Shown: positions 8,541-16,467 of the stretch, piece by piece | Numbering within the stretch: position 1 is the stretch's first letter | Layout of the letters: every line of letters starts with the position of its first letter | Origin: Phil1 sp964612925 | GTDB taxonomy: Bacteria; Bacillota; Clostridia; Christensenellales; CAG-138 | DNA: 50,598 bases | Direction of reading: 5' to 3' | Assembly: GCA_964612925.1 (NCBI GenBank) | Contig: CAZTFU010000011.1 | Coordinates: 1 to 50,598, forward strand | Position numbers and translations under genes: made by a program | Notes under the pieces: generated by a model | What the model was told of the DNA's origin: nothing | What the model saw: only the letters and a program-made list of their open reading frames with translations | Databases searched by the model: none

Positions 8541-9730
8541 TGGAAAACCGTGAAACCTTGCTGAGAGTTGAGCACCTGTGCCAGTATTTCGGCCCGACAA
8601 AGGCCGTGGATGATGTTTCGTTTGACATCAAAAAGGGTGAAGTTTTCGGCCTTGTGGGCGAATCCGGCTGCGGTAAGACCACTACGGGTCGATCCATAAT
8701 CAAGATTTACGATATCACCTCCGGCTCCATCTATTTTAAGGGTAAGCGTATTGCCGCCGGCACCAAGTCCTATAAGGACGAGATAAAGCTGCAACAGAAG
8801 CTTATCAAGGAGCTTCGCGCCGACTCCTCCGCCGCCGATGCGGCAGAGCGTATTGCCAACGCCCAAAAGCGCATAGAGGAGCTGCGTGAGGAGATCAAGC
8901 GCGCCAATTTCGACCATAGGCATTCCGACAGGGAATACGCCAAGGAACTTATGCAGAAGGTGCATGAGGAATACGCGGCAAAGGGAAACCTTGAGGATGC
9001 GGAAACCAAGAGGAAGTATAAGGCCGACCTGCACGTTGCAAAGAACAGCCGCCTTGTCACCCAGATCCAGATGATATTCCAGGATCCTATCGCCTCGCTC
9101 AATCCCCGTATGACCGTTAAGGAGATTATCTCCGAGGGTCTGGTGATAAACGGCATAAAGGATCAGGCTTATATCGATGAAAAGGTATATGAGATACTGG
9201 AGCTTGTCGGTCTTGTGCGTGAACATGCGGGCCGCTATCCGCACGAGTTTTCGGGCGGTCAGCGTCAGCGTATAGGCATTGCCCGTGCGGTCATTATGAA
9301 TCCCGAACTGCTTATTGCGGACGAACCGATAAGCGCACTGGACGTTTCCATTCAGGCGCAGGTTATCAACCTTTTGAACGAGCTGAGGGAAAAGCTGGGT
9401 CTGACCATAATGTTCATCGCTCACGACCTGAGCGTCGTCAAGTACTTCTCCGACCGTATAGGCGTTATGTACTATGGCCATATGGTGGAGCTTGCCTCCT
9501 CCGATGAGCTGTTTGCGCACCCGCTGCATCCTTATACAAGGAGTCTGCTTTCCGCAATACCTTTGCCCGATCCGCATTCGGAAAAGACTCGCAAGAGAAT
9601 CACCTACACCCCCCTTGCGGAGCATGATTACAGCGTGGATCAGCCCACACTGCGCGAGATACTGCCGGGACACTTTGTCCGTTGCAACGATGCCGAGGAG
9701 CAAGCGTATAAGAAGGAGCTTGGTCTGTGA
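8540..9730 (+). CDS. Peptide ABC transporter ATPase, OppF/DppF type, with coiled-coil insertion
   Basis: Second ATPase of the importer. Walker A GESGCGKT is at 40-47, the Q-loop Gln at 181, signature SGGQRQR from 238, Walker B LLIADEP at 257-263, H-loop His295, and the C-terminal peptide-transporter region HPLHPYTRSLLSAIP. About 95 residues (about 74-172), rich in Lys, Glu and Ala with heptad-like spacing, are inserted between the strand after Walker A and the Q-loop; they should form a coiled-coil hairpin. Its position differs from the OppD insertion. A GTGA overlap couples it to the DUF3899 gene. Confidence 0.92.
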   Translation: MENRETLLRVEHLCQYFGPTKAVDDVSFDIKKGEVFGLVGESGCGKTTTGRSIIKIYDITSGSIYFKGKRIAAGTKSYKDEIKLQQKLIKELRADSSAADAAERIANAQKRIEELREEIKRANFDHRHSDREYAKELMQKVHEEYAAKGNLEDAETKRKYKADLHVAKNSRLVTQIQMIFQDPIASLNPRMTVKEIISEGLVINGIKDQAYIDEKVYEILELVGLVREHAGRYPHEFSGGQRQRIGIARAVIMNPELLIADEPISALDVSIQAQVINLLNELREKLGLTIMFIAHDLSVVKYFSDRIGVMYYGHMVELASSDELFAHPLHPYTRSLLSAIPLPDPHSEKTRKRITYTPLAEHDYSVDQPTLREILPGHFVRCNDAEEQAYKKELGL

Positions 9731-10149
9731 ATTCCGCTCTTAAAACAAACCTGATAAAGTACGGCATATGCGTTGCATTTGCACTGCTGATGGTTTGGAT
9801 ATACTTCTCACTGCGGCTTGATTCCATGCAGGATTTTTCCGCACTTGAATTGACGGAGCGTTTTGTCCTGCTCAGCGATGCATTCACCATACCCGGCGGC
9901 ATACTGCTTATGTCGGGTGCGCTGGTTGCGCTCAGCAACAACGGCGCGCTGGACGGCGTGGGTTATGCCATGCGCCTTATGGTTCGTATGCTGATACCCG
10001 GCATGGGCCGCAAGCAGGAACGCTACGGCGATTATGTGGAGCGCAAAAAGGAGAAGAAGCTTAGCGGCTACGGATTCCTTTTCATCTCGGGCGGGTTTTT
10101 CCTGCTGATAGGCATAGTCTTTATGGTGCTGTACAACATTATGGCCTGA
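9727..10149 (+). CDS. DUF3899-type membrane protein at the end of the importer operon
   Basis: A 140-residue protein starting with GTG, overlapping the OppF stop by four bases, with AAGGAG 7-8 bases upstream. Hydrophobic segments lie at about 11-30, 50-70 and 110-135. The central SDAFTIPGGILLMSGALVALSNNGALDGVGY resembles the DUF3899 core; such proteins are often found in Opp operons of Clostridia. The function is unknown; from its place it may be an accessory or stability factor of the transporter. An intrinsic terminator follows. Confidence 0.75.
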   Translation: MNSALKTNLIKYGICVAFALLMVWIYFSLRLDSMQDFSALELTERFVLLSDAFTIPGGILLMSGALVALSNNGALDGVGYAMRLMVRMLIPGMGRKQERYGDYVERKKEKKLSGYGFLFISGGFFLLIGIVFMVLYNIMA

Positions 10150-10193
10150 TGCTCTTGCACCGTTAAACAATTCGGTAAATATGTATAAAAGCA

Positions 10194-10232
10194 ATATCGC
10201 AGCTCCGCCATGGGGCTGCGATATCGTTTTTT
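10194..10232 (+). terminator. Terminator of the peptide importer operon
   Basis: A 13-bp stem (10194-10206 with 10212-10224, one T-G pair) is followed by CGTTTTTT. It ends the operon begun at 921. Confidence 0.9.
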
Positions 10233-10277
10233 GCCGCTCATATTCGTTCTCGGGCGGCATATAATGTTTTCACCTTG

Positions 10278-10748
10278 TTAATGCCTTTCCGATTTCGGGC
10301 ACGCAACACCCTGCTTTTCCATGTAAAATCCGTTCAAAAGGCGCATAAGCTGATCTGCGGGTCCGCTCAAAATGATTCTTGTACCCTCAACACTGTCAAA
10401 ATTGAATTTCAAATCGCAAAACCCGCTTCCGTTTGAAATTTCATAGCAAAAGTATTCGGATACTTCCTTGGGGTCATTGTCGGGCAGATCCAATATTACG
10501 CACATTTTGGCACTGCGCTTCTTATCCTCAATGAGAAAATCGTACACAACAGAGTTCTGCTTTGCCCTAATGCTCGGCCGCACGGCACTATTACGCACAA
10601 ACTCCTCCACCTGCTCCGCCGTAAAGTGCCAAAGATTGTTTATCTTCTCTCCCTTTAGCAGTCCAAGATGAATATAATTGCGAATAGTCCGATCCGTAAG
10701 CCCCGTAAGCAGCACAATGTGATTGATTGTATAAAGCTCTTCCTTCAT
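10278..10748 (-). CDS. MerR-like helix-turn-helix regulator
   Basis: A 156-residue protein. The N-terminal part, about residues 1-50, with LTGLTDRTIRNYIHLGLLKG followed by LWHFTAEQVEEFV, is the short winged HTH of MerR/HTH_17 type. The remaining 100 residues, strand-rich, are not recognised. The start was taken at 10748 because AGGAGG stands just before it; the frame is open further upstream but runs through the promoter at 10800-10829. It is transcribed alone; the target is unknown. Confidence 0.8.
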   Translation of the reverse strand: MKEELYTINHIVLLTGLTDRTIRNYIHLGLLKGEKINNLWHFTAEQVEEFVRNSAVRPSIRAKQNSVVYDFLIEDKKRSAKMCVILDLPDNDPKEVSEYFCYEISNGSGFCDLKFNFDSVEGTRIILSGPADQLMRLLNGFYMEKQGVACPKSERH

Positions 10749-10799
10749 TTGAAAGCCTCCTTCTGATTTGCTTTGATTAACTCCGCGGGCGTTGATAAA

Positions 10800-10829
10800 A
10801 GTATACAATCCTGCGCCATATCGAATCAA
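10800..10829 (-). promoter_or_regulatory. Promoter of the MerR-like gene
   Basis: Minus-strand TTGATT (10824-10829), an 18-base spacer, and TATACT (10800-10805). It lies inside the open frame upstream of the chosen start codon, supporting that start. Confidence 0.65.
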
Positions 10830-10888
10830 TTTGAAATACACCGACTTTTTCATGGCAAAGGGGCGAATGAGGGGGGGAGGGCACACCC

Positions 10889-10919
10889 AACACAAGCCCT
10901 TCAATGAAGGGCTTGTGTT
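10889..10919 (-). terminator. Hairpin after the MTA/SAH nucleosidase gene
   Basis: A perfect 13-14 bp stem (10889-10902 with 10906-10919) lies just downstream of the gene ending at 10955. No proper T-run follows on the minus strand, so termination strength is uncertain. Confidence 0.5.
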
Positions 10920-10954
10920 ATAGAGGAACAATATACGAGTGTGATGTGTGATTT

Positions 10955-11650
10955 TCAGCCGATGAGTTTTTCTATTGCTTTGTAGGCGGCATCAAGGCAG
11001 ATTGCTGCACTGCGGCTGACTTCGGCGCGGTACTCGTCACAGCCGCCCTCTATCGCGTCGCTTACGGCCTTTATCATAAGGCAGGGAATGGAGTTTCGGT
11101 TGCAGGTGAGCAGTATCGCCGCCGCTTCCATTTCGCATATGTCCGCACCGTAGGCTTCGTGCAGGGCACGCTTCTTCATGGGGTCGTCAATAAACTTATC
11201 GCCGGAGGCGCATATTACGCGCTTCAATGAAGGTTCCGCACTAAGTGCCGTTTCAAGCGGCTCACGCGGGGCGGGTATGTATACGCTCGGGTATTCGATG
11301 TAGCGCGCCTTTTCGCAGTTGTCTATTGTGGATGTATCGTAATCATAATGTACAACGCTTTCCACAACGCAGGTTTTTGCAAGGCTCATTTCCTCGGTAA
11401 GGCCGCCGACCACGCCAAAGTTTATTATAAACTCCGCACCGTATTTTGTTATAAGGAACTGCGTGCCCGCCGCGGCGGCAATTTCGCCTGCGCCGCTGTT
11501 AAGGATGTACATCGTGTGCGTTTCATCATCAAGGCGGCGGATGCTGTAGCCCGCCTCACTTACATCGACAAGCCTTTCGCCGTAGCGCGAAAGCACCGCG
11601 TCTATCTCAACGGCAACAAGCATACCTATTACCTTTTTTGCGTTTTGCAT
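10955..11650 (-). CDS. mtnN: 5'-methylthioadenosine/S-adenosylhomocysteine nucleosidase
   Basis: Cytoplasmic enzyme that cleaves MTA and SAH to adenine and the ribose thioether, clearing products of SAM-dependent reactions. The 231-residue protein has the Glu in VAVEID (Glu15, equivalent to the catalytic-site Glu of E. coli Pfs), the purine-site motif CEMEAAAI (Glu173, Glu175) and the Asp in IKAVSDAI (Asp198) that protonates the base. This length is normal for the family. The start was set at 11650, preceded by GAGG; a longer frame exists but lacks a ribosome site. Confidence 0.9.
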   Translation of the reverse strand: MQNAKKVIGMLVAVEIDAVLSRYGERLVDVSEAGYSIRRLDDETHTMYILNSGAGEIAAAAGTQFLITKYGAEFIINFGVVGGLTEEMSLAKTCVVESVVHYDYDTSTIDNCEKARYIEYPSVYIPAPREPLETALSAEPSLKRVICASGDKFIDDPMKKRALHEAYGADICEMEAAAILLTCNRNSIPCLMIKAVSDAIEGGCDEYRAEVSRSAAICLDAAYKAIEKLIG

Positions 11651-11760
11651 TATAAAAACCTCGCTTGCGATGAATATGACACGGCATCGCACAGCCGCTT
11701 GCACCATGACGTGAACCACAGCATGTGGCGGCATGTTGTGTGCCTATGTCTACTTATTGT

Positions 11761-11790
11761 ATGATAGAGCATGTTCGGTATAAATGTCAA
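11761..11790 (-). promoter_or_regulatory. Promoter of the nucleosidase gene
   Basis: Minus-strand TTGACA (11785-11790), an 18-base spacer, and TATCAT (11761-11766). Confidence 0.65.
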
Positions 11791-11831
11791 CAAAACGGGC
11801 CAAAAAGATTTTGCCAAAAGCAAAAAAGCCC

Positions 11832-11860
11832 TTGATTTACGGTGATTTTCAAGGTATAAT
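11832..11860 (+). promoter_or_regulatory. Promoter of rpmE
   Basis: TTGATT (11832-11837), 17 bases, TATAAT (11855-11860). Start of transcription near 11867 gives an 85-base leader before the rpmE ATG. Confidence 0.8.
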
Positions 11861-11889
11861 ACCATCTGTTCGGAACATTAAGTTCTTAC

Positions 11890-11930
11890 GAATGCAGCAG
11901 CAGGGCGGTTAATCGCGCTGCGCCCAGCAA
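11890..11930 (+). promoter_or_regulatory. Structured rpmE leader, possible L31 autoregulatory element
   Basis: The leader contains TGCAGCAGGGCG and, after a short A/T loop, GCGCTGCGCCCAGCA; GGGCG/CGCCC and TGCT/AGCA-type pairing can form a compact hairpin directly upstream of the AAGGAG site. L31 leaders that bind L31 are known in Bacillota. That this is one is an inference, since I cannot test it against the Rfam models. Confidence 0.35.
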
Positions 11931-11951
11931 AATAATGTAAGGAGAAGCACT

Positions 11952-12152
11952 ATGAAAAAGGATATCCATCCCTCTTACGGCGAAAGCATCGTGCGCTGCG
12001 CTTGCGGTGAAACGTTCAAAACCGGTTCCGTAAAGGGCGAACTCAAGGTTGAAATTTGCTCCAAGTGCCATCCGTTCTACACCGGTCGTCAGAAGCTTGT
12101 GGACACCGGCGGACGTGTGGACCGCTTCAAGAAGCGTTACGGCATCAACTGA
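11952..12152 (+). CDS. rpmE: 50S ribosomal protein L31, zinc form
   Basis: A 66-residue protein beginning MKKDIHPSYGE and containing EICSKCHPFYTG and VDTGGRVDRF, all hallmarks of L31. Four cysteines (16, 18, 36, 39) make it the zinc-binding C+ form; many bacteria replace this with a cysteine-free paralogue under zinc shortage. It bridges the two ribosomal subunits. Own promoter and terminator make it a single-gene unit. Confidence 0.97.
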   Translation: MKKDIHPSYGESIVRCACGETFKTGSVKGELKVEICSKCHPFYTGRQKLVDTGGRVDRFKKRYGIN

Positions 12153-12193
12153 TTGCCTAACAAAAAAGAAGCACAACAGATCTGTTAAAAGGG

Positions 12194-12228
12194 GCGAGCG
12201 ATTCATTGGAGTCGTTCGTTCTTTTTTA
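12194..12228 (+). terminator. Terminator of rpmE
   Basis: An 11-bp stem (12194-12204 with 12209-12219, three wobble pairs) with a four-base loop, then TCTTTTTT. Confidence 0.85.
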
Positions 12229-12345
12229 TGCGAAGAAAATGCAAAATTTGCGTTAATTTTGGGCAAAATGCCAACAGTGTATATTGAACGGCGTGTTCAT
12301 GTCGGGTAAAATGTTTATAATGACAACTATACGGAGGTAAACGAT

Positions 12346-12879
12346 ATGAGCAAATCATTAAGAAATACCGTTTTGGGGATTTCCGTTGCATACATTGCGG
12401 CAGGACTTGTGCAAATAATCTGGCCCGTTGGGTCATATACCGCAATGTGCTGTATAATCGGGGCCGCATTAACGCTGTTTGGCATATACCATATTGTGCG
12501 CTATTTCAACGCAAGCGCCGATTATATGTTCAGCACCATGGGGCTTGCGCTCGGCATCGGCTGTGCGGTGGCGGGCATACTGCTGCTTATTTGCGCAAAG
12601 GCCGTTGTTGCGGTGTTCGGCGTGCTGATGGCGCTGTCCCTTGTTGCGGCGGGAGTAATAAAGCTGCAACTGTATTTCAACATGCGCCGTGCGTTTATGC
12701 CGACAAGGCTGCCCGTTTTGATATTTGCACTGATAATGCTCATTGCGGGCATAGTGCTTGTTTTCGACCCGATAAAGAGCGCGGCCACAACCGCAACGGT
12801 GGTGGGCATTTGCATGTGCGTGGACGGCATAATGAGCTTGGTAAGCCTTATACTTGCAAAGGACATGTTAAACGATTAA
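12346..12879 (+). CDS. HdeD/DUF308-family membrane protein
   Basis: A 177-residue integral membrane protein with six predicted TM segments in three similar pairs (about 10-30, 34-52, 66-82, 88-106, 122-140, 150-170). The recurring pattern of a hairpin of two TM helices with a short polar loop, as in GIYHIVRYF, is that of the DUF308 repeat of HdeD. HdeD is linked to acid resistance in E. coli; the role in Clostridia is unknown. GGAGGT precedes the ATG, and TATAAT at 12316-12321 is a likely -10 with a poor -35. Single-gene unit ended by the shared terminator at 12907. Confidence 0.8.
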   Translation: MSKSLRNTVLGISVAYIAAGLVQIIWPVGSYTAMCCIIGAALTLFGIYHIVRYFNASADYMFSTMGLALGIGCAVAGILLLICAKAVVAVFGVLMALSLVAAGVIKLQLYFNMRRAFMPTRLPVLIFALIMLIAGIVLVFDPIKSAATTATVVGICMCVDGIMSLVSLILAKDMLND

Positions 12880-12906
12880 GAGTACACGCCGTATAATAAA
12901 CCAAAA

Positions 12907-12941
12907 TCCCTCACACATTGACCGTGTGGGGGAATATTTTT
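12907..12941. terminator. Bidirectional terminator between HdeD-like and GntR genes
   Basis: Stem CCCTCACAC/GTGTGGGGG with a seven-base loop. AATATTTTT follows on the plus strand and an ATTTTGG stretch on the minus strand. It lies between two convergent genes. Confidence 0.75.
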
Positions 12942-12950
12942 GTCGCAATT

Positions 12951-13637
12951 TTATTCATTCAGCTTCAGCGCATTTATAAGGTGGCGAATGTGTATGCTCA
13001 TGGCGTGGCTTGCGCCCTGCCCGTCCCGTTTGAGCATGAATTCAACTATCAGCGCATTGTCCGTGCGGGAGATATCCTTGAGTAACTTTTGATTCGCCGT
13101 TATCAGCATTACCTCATGAACGGCGCTGTTTATTATGGGAAATAGGCGCGATATAAATTCATTGTGCGTGGCCGTACCTATCATTTCGTGAAATTCCTGA
13201 TCCGCATCGGCCCAGTTGCCGCCGTTGCGCATAAGGCGGTTTACGCGCTTGGATTGCGCCTCGATTGCACGAAGCTCCTCATCGCTTGCCCTTTCGCAGG
13301 CTATACGCACGCTTTGCGGTTCGAACATAAGGCGCATTTCATAAAGATCGCTGAGCCTTATGCGGGTGAACTCCATTGTATCAATATTCACATCGCCTAT
13401 CGTTGGTAGCTCGCTTGCGATAAACGTGCCCCTGCCGCGCCGCACGATAAGCACACCCTGTGCAACAAGCATACGCAATGCTTCCCTGAGCGTTGAACGG
13501 CTTACGCCGAGCATGGTTGCAAGCTCAAGCTCGTTTGGCAGTTTATCGTTCGGCAAAAAAGTTTTTTGCACAAGTATCATGTCCAGCAGCGCATCGGCAG
13601 TGCGCTCGGTAAGGCTTTTTGCTTTGGGGGACGGCAT
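12951..13637 (-). CDS. GntR/FadR-family transcription regulator
   Basis: A 228-residue regulator. The N-terminal winged HTH (about 8-75) contains LPNELELATMLGVSRSTLREALRML and GRGTFIA. The rest is an all-helical FCD ligand domain, with the metal-site pattern Asp/His visible as DQEFHEMIGTATHN and HAMSIHIRHL. FadR-type regulators bind organic acids or sugar acids. The start was set at 13637 since AGGAGA stands nine bases upstream; the upstream ATG at 13667 lies in the promoter's transcribed start region. It is divergent from the ABC exporter gene and shares its -35 box, so the exporter may be its target. Confidence 0.88.
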   Translation of the reverse strand: MPSPKAKSLTERTADALLDMILVQKTFLPNDKLPNELELATMLGVSRSTLREALRMLVAQGVLIVRRGRGTFIASELPTIGDVNIDTMEFTRIRLSDLYEMRLMFEPQSVRIACERASDEELRAIEAQSKRVNRLMRNGGNWADADQEFHEMIGTATHNEFISRLFPIINSAVHEVMLITANQKLLKDISRTDNALIVEFMLKRDGQGASHAMSIHIRHLINALKLNE

Positions 13638-13668
13638 TGCATCTATTCTCCTTTTTATATTTTGCATT

Positions 13669-13697
13669 ATTATACAAAATTAAGGCGGCCTTTGCAA
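13669..13697 (-). promoter_or_regulatory. Promoter of the GntR gene
   Basis: Minus-strand TTGCAA (13692-13697), 17 bases, TATAAT (13669-13674). The TTGCAA hexamer is self-complementary and is also the -35 box of the opposite promoter. Confidence 0.7.
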
Positions 13698-13720
13698 TCC
13701 TAATGCGGCTGTGCTAAAAT
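13692..13720 (+). promoter_or_regulatory. Promoter of the ABC exporter gene
   Basis: TTGCAA (13692-13697), 17 bases, TAAAAT (13715-13720) with TGC directly before the -10. Another TATAAT at 13726-13731 lacks a good -35. Confidence 0.65.
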
Positions 13721-13763
13721 GCATTTATAATGGATTTTTATGTGCATAAGGAGACGGAATGCA

Positions 13764-15497
13764 ATGAACATGATAAAACGGTTTATAAGGTATTATAAAC
13801 CTCACCTAAGGCTTTTTATATTGGATACGCTTTGTTCGCTGTTGGTTGCCGTGTGCGACCTGTTTTACCCCATGATAGCAAAAAACATAACCAACGTATA
13901 TGTGCCGAACAAGGAACTTAGGCTGCTTATAGTATGGGCGGCGGTACTGCTTGGGATTTATATTGTAAAGGCTGCGCTCAACTATATCATTCAATATTGG
14001 GGGCACATAATAGGCGTAAGGATTCAGGGCGATATGCGCACCGACATATTCCGCCACCTGCAAAGATTGCCTTTTTCCTTCTTTGACGAAAACAAGACCG
14101 GCGCTATAATGAGCCGCATTGTAAACGATCTTTTCGAAGTGTCCGAGCTTGCTCACCACGGGCCGGAGGATCTGTTCATTTCAAGTATAACGCTTATAGG
14201 CTCATTTATAATGCTGGCCAACATCAACGTTTATCTTGCACTTGTGGTGTTTGCGGTGATACCGTTTATGGTATTTTTTGCCGTAAAAACAAGGCAGGAG
14301 ATGCATGCCGCATTCAAGGAATCCCGTGTGCAGGTGGGCGAGGTGAACGCAAACGTGGAAACCTCCATTGCGGGCATTCGCGTTTCCCGTTCCTATACGG
14401 CGGAGGAGCATGAAAGCAAAAAATTCGGCATTGCAAATGAGAATTTCAAAAGAGCGCGCGCCCAATCATACCGCGCAATGGCCAAATTCGGCAGCGGAAT
14501 GAACCTTTTCAACGACATACTGTATCTTTTGGTGCTTACCGCGGGCGGTCTTTTCTTCTATTTTGAAAAGATAAATTCGGGCGACTTTGTTGCGTTTTTG
14601 CTCTATGTTTCGATATTTATGAAGCCCATAAACCGCCTTGTCAGCCTGTTTGAACAGCTTCAGGAGGGCATGACGGGCTTCCAACGGTTCTGCGAGATAA
14701 TGGATGTTGAAGAGGAAGAGGATGATGGCTCTCTTTCCCATGATAAGCTTGAGGGTTATATAGAATTTAAGGATGTGTCATTCCGCTATTCCAACAGCGA
14801 TACCGCGGACAAGGAAACAAGCGTTATTTCCCACATGTCCATGCGAATAGACAAGGGCAGAACAGTTGCGCTTGTGGGCCCGAGCGGCGGCGGCAAAACA
14901 ACGCTTTGCAACCTTATTCCGCGCTTTTATGAAATAGATTCGGGCAAAATAACGATAGACAACATGGACACAAAGGATATGAGCCTTAATTCACTGCGCC
15001 GCAACATAGGCATTGTGCAGCAGGACGTTTTCCTTTTCAACGGTACCATACGCGAAAACATAGCCTACGGCAACCTTGACGCAACCGATGAGCAGATAAT
15101 CGAAGCGGCGAAGAAGGCCAACATACACGATTATGTTATGACGCTTGAACAGGGCTATGACACCACCGTGGGCGAGCGCGGCATAAAGCTCAGCGGCGGG
15201 CAGAAGCAGCGCATATCCATAGCGCGAGTGTTTTTGAAGGATCCGAGCATACTGATACTCGACGAGGCCACAAGCGCACTTGACAACGCAACGGAAATGC
15301 TTATTCAACGCTCCCTTGCGGAGCTTGCAAAGGGACGCACCTGCATAATAGTTGCGCACAGGCTGTCCACCATAAAGAATGCGGACGAGATAATCGTACT
15401 CACCAAGGACGGCATAAAGGAACGCGGCACGCACGAGGAGCTGATGCAGCTAAACGGCATGTACGCGGGACTGTACATGTACCAATTCAAAGAATAA
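13764..15497 (+). CDS. ABC transporter, fused permease and ATPase (MsbA/BmrA-type exporter)
   Basis: A 577-residue half-transporter that works as a homodimer in the membrane. Six TM helices occupy about 15-290. The ATPase domain has Walker A GPSGGGKT (372-379), Q-loop GIVQQDVFLF, signature LSGGQKQR (476-483), Walker B ILILDEA (496-502) and the H-loop in IVAHRLSTI. Exporters of this type move lipids, peptides or drugs; the substrate cannot be told. The start at 13764 was chosen because AAGGAG lies ten bases before; the frame is open from 13740. It runs divergent to the GntR gene. Confidence 0.93.
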   Translation: MNMIKRFIRYYKPHLRLFILDTLCSLLVAVCDLFYPMIAKNITNVYVPNKELRLLIVWAAVLLGIYIVKAALNYIIQYWGHIIGVRIQGDMRTDIFRHLQRLPFSFFDENKTGAIMSRIVNDLFEVSELAHHGPEDLFISSITLIGSFIMLANINVYLALVVFAVIPFMVFFAVKTRQEMHAAFKESRVQVGEVNANVETSIAGIRVSRSYTAEEHESKKFGIANENFKRARAQSYRAMAKFGSGMNLFNDILYLLVLTAGGLFFYFEKINSGDFVAFLLYVSIFMKPINRLVSLFEQLQEGMTGFQRFCEIMDVEEEEDDGSLSHDKLEGYIEFKDVSFRYSNSDTADKETSVISHMSMRIDKGRTVALVGPSGGGKTTLCNLIPRFYEIDSGKITIDNMDTKDMSLNSLRRNIGIVQQDVFLFNGTIRENIAYGNLDATDEQIIEAAKKANIHDYVMTLEQGYDTTVGERGIKLSGGQKQRISIARVFLKDPSILILDEATSALDNATEMLIQRSLAELAKGRTCIIVAHRLSTIKNADEIIVLTKDGIKERGTHEELMQLNGMYAGLYMYQFKE

Positions 15498-15581
15498 GAG
15501 GAAACCCCGTAATCGTAAAGCAAATTAAGGTCATGCGCATATGCGTGCATGGCCTCTAATGATGGGCGAGAATGGGGGAGA

Positions 15582-15612
15582 GGAGCCGTGGTTCAACCAT
15601 CGCCGCGGCTCC
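15582..15612. repeat. Hairpin between convergent genes
   Basis: A 10-bp GC-rich stem (15582-15591 with 15603-15612, one wobble) with an 11-base loop. It lies between the exporter gene and a minus-strand gene and could end either transcript, though no T-run follows. Confidence 0.5.
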
Positions 15613-15669
15613 ATTACATCACCTCCTCCCCCTTATTTAACTCCCGCATTTCGCACACACCCGTCATTA

Positions 15670-16365
15670 TCATCTGCTTTTCTGTTTTCCGCTCGTGCGG
15701 CAGCGGTCACGACGGCATTGGGGCTGTGGTGCACTGCCGCGATTTGGTGCGCCGCGTGCGTTTATGGGCGGGCATGAGACGGGCGCTTCTTTGCCTATCG
15801 GATCGATTGTGAGTTGCGGCACTTGTGCGTCATCTCTTACATACGGGCGCGGGATAAACTCATCCGCATTCGCGTCGGGCGGAGTGAACAGGCGGTTCGC
15901 CTGCGCCACAAGGGCACGCGCAACATCGCTTTTAGGTTCGAAAAACGTGCCCGCGTCATATCCTTTTTGGGGAGAAGGCTCGCCTTGCGCCGCCGTGCGG
16001 CTTTCGGGCGGGCTTGACGGCACCTGTTGGGAAGGAATTTTCTTCGCCTCCGCCATGCGCACTGCCGCAAACGCTCTTTCCCGTTCCGATGCGGACATGC
16101 CCGAAAATGCGGCGGCTATCACATGCCCGTTCTGCACTATTATTGCGCCGTTTATGCCTCTTATTCCCACATAATAAAAGCCGTTGCGGCGTTCCGCACA
16201 ATGCACACTGCCCGCACGCACCGCATATACATTCAATTCGCCGCAAATATTCGTCCTCAGCATAGGTTCAAGCCGCGTGCCCCTGTCAAGCGTGCTCAGC
16301 CTTAGCGTGCCGCTCAGCGGTGAGCTGCCCACACCCCTTAGCGGAAGCGTTTTTGAATACAGCAT
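15670..16365 (-). CDS. Hypothetical protein with Pro/Ser-rich tail
   Basis: A 231-residue frame not recognised. The N-terminal half (about 1-105) contains LPLRGVGSSPLSGTLRLS, a strand-rich region, then NGFYYVGIRGINGAIIVQNGHVIAAAF and a charged helix ERERAFAAVRMAEAKK. The second half is rich in Pro, Ser, Gln and Arg and looks disordered. No signal peptide or TM segment is visible. AAGGAAGG stands seven bases before the ATG at 16365, supporting translation; an ATG six bases earlier is too close to that site. The lack of a known family leaves some doubt, but nothing else explains these 700 bases. Confidence 0.6.
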   Translation of the reverse strand: MLYSKTLPLRGVGSSPLSGTLRLSTLDRGTRLEPMLRTNICGELNVYAVRAGSVHCAERRNGFYYVGIRGINGAIIVQNGHVIAAAFSGMSASERERAFAAVRMAEAKKIPSQQVPSSPPESRTAAQGEPSPQKGYDAGTFFEPKSDVARALVAQANRLFTPPDANADEFIPRPYVRDDAQVPQLTIDPIGKEAPVSCPPINARGAPNRGSAPQPQCRRDRCRTSGKQKSR

Positions 16366-16467
16366 TGGCATTCCTTCCTTTATACGTTATGGAATAAGTA
16401 TATTTATCGCACGGCTATTTATGATATAATAATAAAAGATATGCTTTTCCTACGAAGGGAGACACAC

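Noticed and set aside
8399..9703. 434-codon frame opposite the OppF gene
   Set aside because: The plus strand codes a clear OppF ATPase with all motifs; this is its antisense shadow.
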